Below are positions 16,836 to 25,498 of a DNA stretch of 64,000 nucleotides, one piece after another. The translations under genes were made by a program, and so were the position numbers. Numbering within the stretch: position 1 is the stretch's first letter; each line of letters opens with the position of its first letter. Under the pieces are notes generated by a model. That model worked only from the letters and a program-made list of their open reading frames with translations. It was not told the origin of the DNA and made no database searches. Source of the DNA: Prosthecobacter sp. (lineage in GTDB: Bacteria > Verrucomicrobiota > Verrucomicrobiia > Verrucomicrobiales > Verrucomicrobiaceae); NCBI RefSeq assembly GCF_034366625.1, contig NZ_JAXMIH010000014.1:340212-404211 (forward strand), written 5' to 3'.

Positions 16836-19800
16836 TTACTTGGTGATCGGATGCGAAATGCGCAGGTAGGCGAAGAAATCGCGGAGCTGCTGCTCGGTCA
16901 GGCCTTCAAGCATGCCCTCGGGCATGAGGCTGCGGCCCATGGGCTGCACGGCCTTGATGTCCTGCGCGCCGAGGGTCACGTCCTGGCCGTCAAGCCCGCG
17001 CAACACGGTGACTTGATTGTCGCGGTCCACCTGGAAGCCGCCGATGCTGCGGCCGTCCTTCGTCTCCACGGTGATGAACTGGAAGCCTTCGCGAATTTCG
17101 GCGTTGGGATTCACGATGCTGATGAGCATGGTTCCGAGATTGTCGCGCTGGTAGGTGGTGAGTTCGGGTCCGATGTTGCCGCCCTTGAAGAAGAGTTTGT
17201 GGCAGCTCGCGCAGCGCTGCATGTAGGTGGCCTCGCCTTGATATGGGTTGCCAGCGCCGCGCGTCAACGCCGCCTCGACCTCCGCGAGCTTCTTCTTGTA
17301 GTCGTAGCCAGTGGTCGTCGCCTTCGGAAAAAGTTTCACCGCCGCTTCGCTGATCGCTTTGTCGCGGTTCATGCGCAGATGGTCCGCGATGTCGTTCGGC
17401 ACAAGCGAGAGGCTGAGCTTGCCCGACTGCAATTCCGCCATCAGCGCCTGCGTCCATTTTGCGCGGCTGGAAAGCAGGGTAAGGGCCGCGGCGCGCACGT
17501 CTTCGGGCAGCTTCGGCAAAGCCTCCAGCGTGCCGGTGGCGATGCTGTCATGGTCATACGCGCTCAGTGAAGCAAAGGCGGCCTTGCGCAGTTCGACACT
17601 GCGATCAGTCGTGGCGGCCTTCAGTAACACGGGCACGGCACCGGCGCTGCGCACTTCGCCGAAGCTGCGGGCGTAGAGCAGGCGGTCTTCGGGTTTCGCC
17701 TTCGCATCGCCGACAATAGCGAGCGCTTCCTTCACGGCTGCGGCATCGCCCTGGCGCAGACGAATCGCGAGCGAAGCGCCGCCGGACGACGCCATCGCGG
17801 TGATCAGCTCCTCCGGCAGCCCGGTCATGGCACGTCCGCGAAACGCCTCTTCAAATCCCTTCAACAACTGCGTCGCCTGTTCCTTGCCCGGCGCGAGCTT
17901 CAGCAATTGGGCGACGAGCAGCAACTCCTGCCGTTTTCCATCCACGGCAAATCGTCGCACGACACGCGGCAGCACCTGCTGCATCACCAGCGGCTCATCC
18001 CACAGCGCACGTGTCTTGAGAAAATCCATCACCTCGGCAGTGGCGGACGGAATGCGCGCCTCGAAGACCCACCAGCAGAGCAGCGGGATGTAGGGATCGT
18101 TCACATCCTCGTCGTGCCCCATCACGGCGGCGATGAGCGGAAACGCCTGCACGTCGGCGAGTCGGCGCGCGGTGCAGGCGAAAAGCGAGCGCACCTCGGC
18201 ATCCTTCTCCGCCACGGCCTGTGCGACGAGTGTGTCGAACACGTTGGTCGGCAGCAACTGCGCCTCTTTGCGCGCGGGCGGCAGGCCGAGATTGCGATTG
18301 ATGCCGTATTCATCGCCGAGCAGGCGCGCAGCCCACGAGCGCACGGACGGATTCGCATGCTTCAGCGCGAGCACCGCCGTGGCATCGTCGAGGCCGCTTG
18401 ATTGATGCAGCGCCCACAGCGCATTCAGCGCGGCGAGGCCGGTGTCCTTCGCGATGACTTGCTTCAACGCCGGCGCGGCCTTCGGATCCTTGCGCTCGCC
18501 AAGCAAATGCACAGCGGTGTGGCGATGCCATTTGTTCGGATGGCCGAGCAATGCGATGAGTTGCTCCGTGCTCTTCGCCGCGAGATTGATGTCCGTTTCG
18601 AGCTTCGCGTCCTTGCCCGCGATGCGGTAGATGCGTCCGGTCGTGGGATCGATCTGGTTCTGATAGTGCTGGCCGTGCGCGATGTAGAACTCATACATGT
18701 CCGAGACGTAGATCGAGCCGTCGGGCGCGTTGGCGATATAGACAGGACGAAACGCGGCATCACTGCTTTTCACCACCACGCCGTGATCCTTGGTGTCGAA
18801 CGTCGAGCCGCGCGGCATCCGCCGGCTGGCAATGACTTCATTGTGCAGCGGATCAATGGAGAAAAGCATGCCAGCTAACTTCGACGGTATCGCGCTGCCA
18901 TCGGCAAATGCGCCAAAGTGGGTGAAGCGCACGACGGGATCGGTCGTCGCCATCATCGGCAGATCGCCGAACGCATACGGATTGCGCGGTGGGCCGAATT
19001 TGCCGGGTGTGACGCCCTGCATGAGGTAGAAGCCGCCCTGAATATAATGCCAGCCGCGTGTGTTGCCTCCGTTGTGGCCGGAATATGCGCGGCCCTGCGC
19101 ATCCATCTCGACGCCGAACGTGTTGCCGCCGCCCTCGGCGAAAATTTCAAATGCGCGTGTCTCCGGATGATAGCGCCACACCATGCAGCCCTCGAAATGC
19201 GCTCCCGGCGAGTCCGGCGCATCGAGTCCGGGCCGGCGCACGCGACATGACGTGCCGCTGCCCTGGCAGCCGTAAAGCCAGCCGTCGAGTCCCCACACGA
19301 GGCCGTTTGCCTGCGCGTGTGTGTCTTCGAATCCGAAGCCGGAGAGATGCGTCACCGGCGGTCCGTCGGGAACGTCGTCGCCGTCCTTGTCAGGATAGAA
19401 GATCAGATACGGTACATGCATCACCCACACACCTCCGCGACCACGTACGGCGGCGTTGGCCATGTTCAGGCCGTCCACGAAGACCTTGTGCTTGTCGTAA
19501 ACACCGTCGCCATCCGTGTCCTCGTGAACCGAGATGATGTCCGCGCCGCGAACATGATTCGGCGGCGCGACGGGCACCTTGTCATAGACCGCGCGGTAGT
19601 ATTTGTCGCGGCTGAGCATCGTGAGGCCCGCAGGATACGGATACTGCCGCGTCTGCGCCACCCAGATGCGTCCGCGCTCGTCGAAGCTGAAATGAAACGG
19701 CTGCGCGATCTGCGGGTCGCTCAAGACAAGCTCGGTCTTGAGACCATCGAAGGCATTCATCTTTGCTGCGGACTCCTTCGGCGGCAGCTTCGGCCCATGC

Positions 19801-20366
19801 ACCTGCTCGGTGCGGCCGAGCACGCGCTGCGACTCGTGAAAACTGTCGAACGCGGCGCGCGCGGGTTTTTGCGTGAGCGCACCGCCCGGCTTGTAATCGT
19901 CGGCAGCGCGGAACTCCCACTCGCCCTCGAAAATGCACTCCTGCTCATAGTTCATGATGAAGGGCGCATCGCCGAGGAATCCGCCCGGGCCGGACGGCAC
20001 ATGCATGCGAATGGCGACCTCGTTCCACTCACCTTTGCGCAGCGTGCCGACGGGAACCTTGTGACGAAACAATGTGCTACCCGCGCTCTGGTAGGCTGGC
20101 GGGAATGCGCCGCCGGTGCCTATCTTCTTCCCGTTCACCCACACTTCATGCGCGCCCGTGAGATCGCGGATGTTCACGCCGACGGATTCTTCAAACAAGT
20201 TGCGCTCGTGCTTGAGGAAGAAGCTGTCATGCACCTTCACCCACGCGCGCAGCCAGGCGGTGCCGGTGAAGTCGAGTTTGCCAGGCACGCGCGCGGTTTG
20301 CCAGTCGGCGGCTTCTGCTCCGGCGATGAGAGTCAGCGACAGGATGAGGCGAAGCAGAGTCTTCAT
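16836..20366 (-). CDS. Large PVC-type CxxCH heme-binding propeller/HEAT protein, 1176 aa
   Basis: Signal peptide (LLRLILSLTLIAGAEA), then a jelly-roll-like N-terminal region (WLRAWVKVHDSFF, EVWVNGKKIGTGG) resembling carbohydrate-binding sandwiches. From about residue 205 a membrane-bound-dehydrogenase-type propeller begins (FHFSFDERGRIWVAQTRQYP, DGLNMANAAVRGRGGVWV, NAPDGSIYVSDMYEF). HEAT repeats fill about residues 600-1000. A c-type heme site CASCH sits at about 1052-1056, with the heme-binding tail ending SLMPEGMLEGLTEQQLRDFF. It is probably a periplasmic dehydrogenase-like electron-transfer protein. Compared with the 812-residue relative in the same series, it gains the N-terminal carbohydrate-binding-like module. 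Confidence 0.93.
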   Translation of the reverse strand: MKTLLRLILSLTLIAGAEAADWQTARVPGKLDFTGTAWLRAWVKVHDSFFLKHERNLFEESVGVNIRDLTGAHEVWVNGKKIGTGGAFPPAYQSAGSTLFRHKVPVGTLRKGEWNEVAIRMHVPSGPGGFLGDAPFIMNYEQECIFEGEWEFRAADDYKPGGALTQKPARAAFDSFHESQRVLGRTEQVHGPKLPPKESAAKMNAFDGLKTELVLSDPQIAQPFHFSFDERGRIWVAQTRQYPYPAGLTMLSRDKYYRAVYDKVPVAPPNHVRGADIISVHEDTDGDGVYDKHKVFVDGLNMANAAVRGRGGVWVMHVPYLIFYPDKDGDDVPDGPPVTHLSGFGFEDTHAQANGLVWGLDGWLYGCQGSGTSCRVRRPGLDAPDSPGAHFEGCMVWRYHPETRAFEIFAEGGGNTFGVEMDAQGRAYSGHNGGNTRGWHYIQGGFYLMQGVTPGKFGPPRNPYAFGDLPMMATTDPVVRFTHFGAFADGSAIPSKLAGMLFSIDPLHNEVIASRRMPRGSTFDTKDHGVVVKSSDAAFRPVYIANAPDGSIYVSDMYEFYIAHGQHYQNQIDPTTGRIYRIAGKDAKLETDINLAAKSTEQLIALLGHPNKWHRHTAVHLLGERKDPKAAPALKQVIAKDTGLAALNALWALHQSSGLDDATAVLALKHANPSVRSWAARLLGDEYGINRNLGLPPARKEAQLLPTNVFDTLVAQAVAEKDAEVRSLFACTARRLADVQAFPLIAAVMGHDEDVNDPYIPLLCWWVFEARIPSATAEVMDFLKTRALWDEPLVMQQVLPRVVRRFAVDGKRQELLLVAQLLKLAPGKEQATQLLKGFEEAFRGRAMTGLPEELITAMASSGGASLAIRLRQGDAAAVKEALAIVGDAKAKPEDRLLYARSFGEVRSAGAVPVLLKAATTDRSVELRKAAFASLSAYDHDSIATGTLEALPKLPEDVRAAALTLLSSRAKWTQALMAELQSGKLSLSLVPNDIADHLRMNRDKAISEAAVKLFPKATTTGYDYKKKLAEVEAALTRGAGNPYQGEATYMQRCASCHKLFFKGGNIGPELTTYQRDNLGTMLISIVNPNAEIREGFQFITVETKDGRSIGGFQVDRDNQVTVLRGLDGQDVTLGAQDIKAVQPMGRSLMPEGMLEGLTEQQLRDFFAYLRISHPITK

Positions 20367-20391
20367 AATAAGATGTGTCCAGAAATGCAGG

Positions 20392-21498
20392 CTACTTCCC
20401 AGCTACAGGCCGGCCCAGGCAGATGCGAAATCCGTCGCGTGAGTCCGAATAGGTCACATCCCGAATTCCCAACCGGACGGCGCAACGCGCATTGCCAGGA
20501 ACGTCGAAGTAGTTTCCACCACGGCAGACGGGTCGAGTTACGGTGCCTTGCTCCGCGTTTTGATAATGGACATCCTCATGCCCGCCCTTCGGGTCAAAGT
20601 GGTCGATGACAAATTCCCACACGCCGCCGCACATGTCGGCGAGGCCAAAACCGTTGCGGCCCTTTTCGCCGTAGTGATCCACGGGAGAGACAAAGGAATA
20701 GCCGTCGCTCCACGGCACCTTGGCGAGCGGCCATGCTTTCGTGCGTCCCGGCAGGACATCCATGCTGGAGATGTTCAGCCTGCCTTCGCCGTTCTCGATC
20801 TCGTTTCCCCACCAGAAATAGCGGCTCTCCTTGCTGCCGCCGCGGCAGCCATACTCCCACTCCGCCTCCGTGGGCAGCCGGTATTCCAGGCCCTCCAGCA
20901 GCCGGCCTGCCTTGCTTTCCTGTTGTGTCAGCCATTGGCCAAACGCCTTCATGTCGTTGTAGCTCACGCTCACGACTGGATAGACGTCCTTGTTCGGAAA
21001 TCCCCAGTTCGGGTCACGCCAGCTCTTGCCCTTCATGGACTTCCACGGATGCACCACCTGCGTCGTCAGATGGTAGCCGTCCCATTCGGGATCGAACACC
21101 TGAGTCTCTCCGCCAGGCTTCTCGGCGTCGGTCACAAAACCGGACTCTTCCACGAAACGCCGGAACTGTCCGACGCTCACCTCCGTGCGGCCCATCCAGA
21201 AGCCGTCCTTCACGCGCGTCAATCGCGGTTGCTCACCCTCGAACGACTCGCGCGTCGTCCCTGGCTGCGCGCCGCCTTCGATTCCCGTGGCCCACTGCTT
21301 TTCCGCCGGCGTGCTGCCCATCATGAACTCGCCGGGCGGGATGAAGATGACCTCCAGTGTCACGCCACCACCGAGATCCACTCGTTTCGCCTCGCCCTTG
21401 GTCGGTTCGGCGGCATGAAGCGCCGCGACGGACAAGAAGAGACTGCAAACGGCAGATGTGAACGTTGCGATGAAGAAGAGGCGGTGATTCGGTTTCAT
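20392..21498 (-). CDS. Exported formylglycine-generating-enzyme-fold (SUMF1-like) protein
   Basis: About 368 residues from the start that gives the signal peptide (CSLFLSVAALHAAEP). The FGE-sulfatase fold is clear: FIPPGEFMMGST, VSWNDMKAF-like VSYNDMKAFGQWL, YRLPTEAEWEYGCRGG, GLADMCGGVWEFVID and RGGNYFDVPGNARCAVR. In true FGE the last region carries two active-site Cys a few residues apart; here only one aligns, the other place being Tyr-Phe-Asp. It therefore may not oxidise sulfatase cysteines and may be a binding or other-function member of this large family. It lies 25 bases ahead of the large CxxCH gene. Confidence 0.88.
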   Translation of the reverse strand: MKPNHRLFFIATFTSAVCSLFLSVAALHAAEPTKGEAKRVDLGGGVTLEVIFIPPGEFMMGSTPAEKQWATGIEGGAQPGTTRESFEGEQPRLTRVKDGFWMGRTEVSVGQFRRFVEESGFVTDAEKPGGETQVFDPEWDGYHLTTQVVHPWKSMKGKSWRDPNWGFPNKDVYPVVSVSYNDMKAFGQWLTQQESKAGRLLEGLEYRLPTEAEWEYGCRGGSKESRYFWWGNEIENGEGRLNISSMDVLPGRTKAWPLAKVPWSDGYSFVSPVDHYGEKGRNGFGLADMCGGVWEFVIDHFDPKGGHEDVHYQNAEQGTVTRPVCRGGNYFDVPGNARCAVRLGIRDVTYSDSRDGFRICLGRPVAGK

Positions 21499-21524
21499 GG
21501 GAAGGGTTCTTGGCGTTGTAATTT

Positions 21525-22523
21525 TCAAATCTTCACCACCTGGCCCGTGCGGGCGGATTCCTCGGCGGCGAGGCAGGCGCGAACGGCCTCTCGCGATTCC
21601 TCGGGCGTGATGACGGTGGGTTTCTCACCCGTGGCGACGCAGTTCACGAAGTAGGCGAGCTCGTCGCGCAGCGCGCCGCGGAGCTGGCCGTGGATCGTGG
21701 GCCAGTAGGTCGTGTCCGGGCAACGGGTGCCTTTGCTGTCCACGATCATGAGGTTGGGATGCGTGTCGTGGATGGAGATGGAGCCCTCAGTACCGACAAT
21801 TTCGAGACGCTCGTCGATTTGAAACGGCGTGGTGTCCGGCAGGCACCACACGGACTCCAAAATGCACGACGCGCCGCTCTCCAGCCGATACATGACGTGG
21901 CCGAGGTCGGGATTGGCGTGCTGGCGGAACTGCACCGTCTGCGCATACGCCGACACGGCGCGTGAGCCGCTGAACCAGAACATCAGGTCGGTGTCATGCA
22001 CGCCATCGCCGATGATCGGGCCGATCTTGTCGAGTACCGAGGCGCCCACCCACGCGGGCAAATTCCGGCGCGCATACATCGAGATGATCTTGCCGATCTT
22101 TCCCGCCTCGATCTCCTGCTTTGCTGCCGCATAGCGCGGATTGAAGCGGCAGATATGGCCGACCATGAAGAAGCCTTTCGCCGTGTTGGCCGCATCGACG
22201 ATCGCGTCGCAGTCGGCGACGGTCGAGGCCATCGGTTTCTCCAAAAAGACGTGCTTCCCGGCCTGAAGCGCGGCCACGGCAGGCGCGGCGTGCTGATCCC
22301 ACATCGTGGTGATGCTGACGGATTCCAATTCGGGATCAGCCAGCATCGCGTGGTAGTCGGTGAAGGTCTTCTTCACGCCAAACTTCTTCGCCACTTCGGC
22401 GAGACGATCGGAGTTGCGGGTGCAGACCGCGTAGATTTCCGCATTGGGGATCGCCGCGAGCGCTTCGCAATGCTTCTCGCCAAACCAGCCGAGACCGAGG
22501 ATGCCGTGTTTCACTTTTTTCAT
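21525..22523 (-). CDS. Cytoplasmic Gfo/Idh/MocA oxidoreductase, 332 aa
   Basis: The start is set at MKKVKHGILGLGWFGEKHC; a longer open frame upstream has a composition unlike protein and would overlap the SDR gene. The Rossmann motif GLGWFGEKHC and the family signature HVFLEKPMASTVADCDAI are complete. The C-terminal domain has GDGVHDTDLMFWFSG, in the position of the catalytic His/Asp of inositol and sugar dehydrogenases. There is no signal peptide, unlike the two other family members of the series. NAD(P)-dependent oxidation of a sugar, cyclitol or keto-sugar is likely, substrate unknown. Confidence 0.92.
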   Translation of the reverse strand: MKKVKHGILGLGWFGEKHCEALAAIPNAEIYAVCTRNSDRLAEVAKKFGVKKTFTDYHAMLADPELESVSITTMWDQHAAPAVAALQAGKHVFLEKPMASTVADCDAIVDAANTAKGFFMVGHICRFNPRYAAAKQEIEAGKIGKIISMYARRNLPAWVGASVLDKIGPIIGDGVHDTDLMFWFSGSRAVSAYAQTVQFRQHANPDLGHVMYRLESGASCILESVWCLPDTTPFQIDERLEIVGTEGSISIHDTHPNLMIVDSKGTRCPDTTYWPTIHGQLRGALRDELAYFVNCVATGEKPTVITPEESREAVRACLAAEESARTGQVVKI

Positions 22524-22566
22524 GAGTGGAGTGGGTGGATTGTTGTCTGGGGACTTCCTTTTCACT

Positions 22567-23337
22567 TCACCACGGCGGCAGCGCCATGGTGCCGCCATCG
22601 AGCACGATGGAGGTGGCATTGATGTAGCCTGCGTCATCACTGAGCAGGAAGGCGGCGGTCTGCGCGATGTCGATGGGCTGTCCAAGGCGGCGCACTGGGA
22701 TGCGGCGTGCGACATCGGCGTAAAGCTCGGCGACGGGCTTGTCCCAGCCCTCGCAGCTCGCCGCGAGCATCGGCGTGTCGATCGTTCCAGGGCAGATGCC
22801 GACGACGCGTACTTTGCCCGCATGATCCACCGCGAGACAGCGAATCAAGGACTCCAGCGCGCCCTTCGACGCGCAATAGAGTGCATGCGCCGGGAAGCCG
22901 ATGAACGCCGCCACCGACGTCGTGATGAGGAACACGCCCTGGCCCTGCTGCTCCATCACGGGAATCACGTGCTTCGCGGTCCAGAACACGCTCTTCACGT
23001 TCACGCCCATGAGCTTGTCCCACGCGGCGTCATCGAACTCCGTGACCTTGCCCTTGCCCCAGACGCCCGCGTTGCAATGCACGCCGTCGATGCGCCCGTA
23101 AAGCTCCACCGCGCGTTCCACCATCGCCTTCACGCTCTCTTCGCGCGACACGTCGGCGAAGACGAAGCGCACGTCATGACCGGCATCGCGCAGCTCCTTT
23201 TCGAGAGCATCTCCGCGCTCCTGTTGATTCGACGCGATAACCACGCGCGCGCCGAGCGTTGCAAAATGTCGGCTGCATGCCTCGCCAATGCCCGACGTGC
23301 CGCCGGTGACCAGAATGACCTTGTCTTTGATGTTCAT
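22567..23337 (-). CDS. SDR-family oxidoreductase, second of two
   Basis: 256 residues from MNIKDKVILVTGGTSGIG. The cofactor loop is TGGTSGIG, followed by NAGVWGKG, TTSVAAFIG with the catalytic Ser and LYCASKGALESL with Tyr and Lys. IASNQQER in place of an acidic residue after the second strand may fit NADP, but this is weak. The start lies 4 bases after the VOC gene stop. It probably acts on the same pathway intermediate as the cytoplasmic Gfo/Idh/MocA enzyme 43 bases downstream. Confidence 0.92.
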   Translation of the reverse strand: MNIKDKVILVTGGTSGIGEACSRHFATLGARVVIASNQQERGDALEKELRDAGHDVRFVFADVSREESVKAMVERAVELYGRIDGVHCNAGVWGKGKVTEFDDAAWDKLMGVNVKSVFWTAKHVIPVMEQQGQGVFLITTSVAAFIGFPAHALYCASKGALESLIRCLAVDHAGKVRVVGICPGTIDTPMLAASCEGWDKPVAELYADVARRIPVRRLGQPIDIAQTAAFLLSDDAGYINATSIVLDGGTMALPPW

Positions 23338-23341
23338 GATT

Positions 23342-23680
23342 TTATTTCCACGGTAGATCGCTGTCTTTCTCAAACTTCATGAACTCAATCACCGCGCCGT
23401 CCTTGAGGATGAAGGCCACGGTGAAGTTCGGCGAAGGCTCGAAGGGCTCGATGAGCACCTGCTCTCCAAGCAGTTCCGCCTGGATGTCGTCCACGCGATA
23501 CGCGACGTGCGGCAGGTCACGCACCGGACCCGTGACCGGGCTGTCTGCTTCAAAGCGCAGATACTCGACCTTGTAGGGATGCTTGCGCGGGTCAGTGACC
23601 CACACCTTGGTGTCTTCGACAAAATACTCGCCGGGATGACTCTCGTCTGTCGGCAGGCCGATGTGATGGAATGTTCTCAT
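23342..23680 (-). CDS. VOC-superfamily (glyoxalase-like) small protein
   Basis: 112 residues. The beginning MRTFHHIGLPTDE and the later PHVAYRVDDIQAELLGE and VAFILKDGAVIEFM follow the two beta-alpha-beta-beta-beta half-sites of the vicinal oxygen chelate fold. His near the start, His in PHVAY and Glu in VIEFM are candidate metal ligands. Such short single-domain members usually dimerise. Role unknown: isomerase, epimerase or lyase acting on a keto-sugar would match the neighbours (inference). Its start overlaps the stop of the preceding gene by 4 bases. Confidence 0.85.
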   Translation of the reverse strand: MRTFHHIGLPTDESHPGEYFVEDTKVWVTDPRKHPYKVEYLRFEADSPVTGPVRDLPHVAYRVDDIQAELLGEQVLIEPFEPSPNFTVAFILKDGAVIEFMKFEKDSDLPWK

Positions 23681-24630
23681 GTTGTTGATGTTCTTTCTGC
23701 GATGGCACGGTCGGCCATGCGGAAGAAATCATTCTCCGGGGCGTAACCAAGCACCGTGCGGGCGCGGGTGATGTTGATCTCGAACGGGTGATACTTTGGG
23801 CTGGGAATCTCCACTGTCGGCACGCCGAGCTGCTTCGACAGATAGTCCGCTGCGACGCGGTAATCGAAGGCCGACGGCCCGGCGATGTTGAAGGTCTGGC
23901 CGAATGCGGACGGATTGTCGATCATGCGATCAAAGGCCTGCATCACATCATCGACATGCACGATGTGCCGACGCAGCGGTACGCCGTTCGCGTCCATGAG
24001 GATCGGAATGCGCTCCTGTTTGGCCCGCACGAGTGCGAGAATGTCATCGCTCACTTCGCCAAAACCGTGGCCCGGCTCGGCAGGATTCACGCTCCGCAGC
24101 AACGAGAAGTGATTCAGCAAGTCGTCGTGCTCAAACACCCACGACGAGCGCAGCACCGTGACCGGCACGCCGTATTGAATCGCATACTGTGCGGCCATCG
24201 TCTCCTCCATCACCTTGGAGAAGGCGTAGTAGCCTGGGTAGGCCGTGAGCGGATGATTTTCGTCGATGGGAATCGGCTGCGGATAAAACCAGATGCCCTG
24301 CGCGGCATCGCCACCGAAGAGGATGAACTGCTTCACACTCTGACGGCGGCAGGCTTCGAGGATGTTGAAAGTGCCTCGCACACTCACGTCGAAGAAGGTG
24401 TCCGCGTCTTCCTTCGTCGTGGCGAGCTGCACCACGATGTCCGCGCCGCGCACCGTTTCTTCAACGGCCTTCGCGTCCGTGATGCTGCCGGTCACCGAGG
24501 TGATGTTCTCGCCCACCACCGGTGTGCGATGCACCAGCGCCCTCACCGCAAAACCGCGCCGGGCCAGAACCGCCAGCGCGTGGCGTCCGAGTTTTCCGCT
24601 GGCTCCAAAGATGGCGACAGTCTTTTTCAT
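23677..24630 (-). CDS. NAD(P)-binding epimerase/dehydratase-family protein
   Basis: 317 residues, an extended SDR. The N-terminus MKKTVAIFGASGKLGRHAL carries GxxGxxG; VVQLATTKEDADTFFDVSVRGTFNILEACR, YYAFSKVMEET (Tyr and Lys of the YxxxK motif) and LRSSWVFEHDD follow the nucleotide-sugar epimerase pattern. No signal peptide. It heads the fifteen-gene minus-strand series and is divergent from the PAS-AraC regulator, separated by 71 bases that must hold both promoters. Sugar epimerisation or lactone/keto-sugar reduction is plausible; exact substrate not evident. Confidence 0.9.
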   Translation of the reverse strand: MKKTVAIFGASGKLGRHALAVLARRGFAVRALVHRTPVVGENITSVTGSITDAKAVEETVRGADIVVQLATTKEDADTFFDVSVRGTFNILEACRRQSVKQFILFGGDAAQGIWFYPQPIPIDENHPLTAYPGYYAFSKVMEETMAAQYAIQYGVPVTVLRSSWVFEHDDLLNHFSLLRSVNPAEPGHGFGEVSDDILALVRAKQERIPILMDANGVPLRRHIVHVDDVMQAFDRMIDNPSAFGQTFNIAGPSAFDYRVAADYLSKQLGVPTVEIPSPKYHPFEINITRARTVLGYAPENDFFRMADRAIAERTSTT

Positions 24631-24701
24631 GCGACAAGTATAACGCTGCCCGATGGCTCAAAGCATTGGCCGGGAGCGTCAACCTTTGGTATTTTCCGGC
24701 C

Positions 24702-25478
24702 ATGAACGAACAACGCCGGGCGCAGCAATTCCAGCAGGCATTTCTCAAACGCATGGGCGGCGGCCTCCAGCTTTCCGCGCTCTTCGCCACGCTGCCGATG
24801 ATCGCCTTCCTGGCCAAGGACAAGGAAAGTCGCTTCGTCTGCGCCAACGCCCGCACGCTGAAGATCTTCAATCTGGAGCACGAGTGGCAGATGCTCGGCA
24901 AGATGGACCGCGACTTCTTTCCCCGCGAGCTAGCTGCCAGCTTCGTGGATGAAGACCGGCGTGTGATGCGCACGGGCAAGACGCGCACCTATTACTCGCA
25001 AATGGTGCCGGACATCAGCGGCCCGCTGAATTGGTATGTCGTCTCCGTCTCACCGCTGCGGGACATGCGTAGACATATCAGCGGTGTGGCTCTCGTGCTC
25101 TACGACATGCATGAGGTGGGCGGCGTGGCGCAGCCCTTCCAGCAGTTGGAACCTGCGCTACGCCATCTGCACACGCGCTTTCGCGAGCCCATCGAAACCA
25201 AGAAGCTCGCTGCGCTCACGCATCTGTCGGAGCGGCAGTTCACACGCCTATTTCACAAGCTGCTCGGCGAGCCGCCGATGCGTTATCTCATCCACCAGCG
25301 CATTCATGCCGCGTGCCAGGATCTCATCGCCACGGATCACACCGCTGGAGCCATCGCCCTCGAATGTGGCTTCTACGATCAAAGCGCCTTCACCCGCGCC
25401 TTCCGCGCCCACACGGGCCTGACTCCCGCCGCGTATCGGCAACGGCATCTGGATGAGCTGACGGCGGGTGGAGTGTGA
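24702..25478 (+). CDS. PAS-domain AraC-family transcriptional regulator
   Basis: 258 residues from ATG at MNEQRRAQQF; an upstream in-frame start would overlap the divergent gene. Residues about 25-140 form a PAS-like sensor (TLPMIAFLAKDKESRFVCAN, LGKMDRDFFP, LNWYVVSVSPLRD). The C-terminal 100 residues have two helix-turn-helix units: KLAALTHLSERQFTRLFHKL and AIALECGFYDQSAFTRAFRA, ending GLTPAAYRQRH. Divergent placement at the head of the long series makes it the obvious candidate regulator of those genes. PAS-AraC fusions of this layout are common in Verrucomicrobia near carbohydrate gene clusters. Confidence 0.93.
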   Translation: MNEQRRAQQFQQAFLKRMGGGLQLSALFATLPMIAFLAKDKESRFVCANARTLKIFNLEHEWQMLGKMDRDFFPRELAASFVDEDRRVMRTGKTRTYYSQMVPDISGPLNWYVVSVSPLRDMRRHISGVALVLYDMHEVGGVAQPFQQLEPALRHLHTRFREPIETKKLAALTHLSERQFTRLFHKLLGEPPMRYLIHQRIHAACQDLIATDHTAGAIALECGFYDQSAFTRAFRAHTGLTPAAYRQRHLDELTAGGV

Positions 25479-25498
25479 TGTGGGCCTCTACCTCGAGT

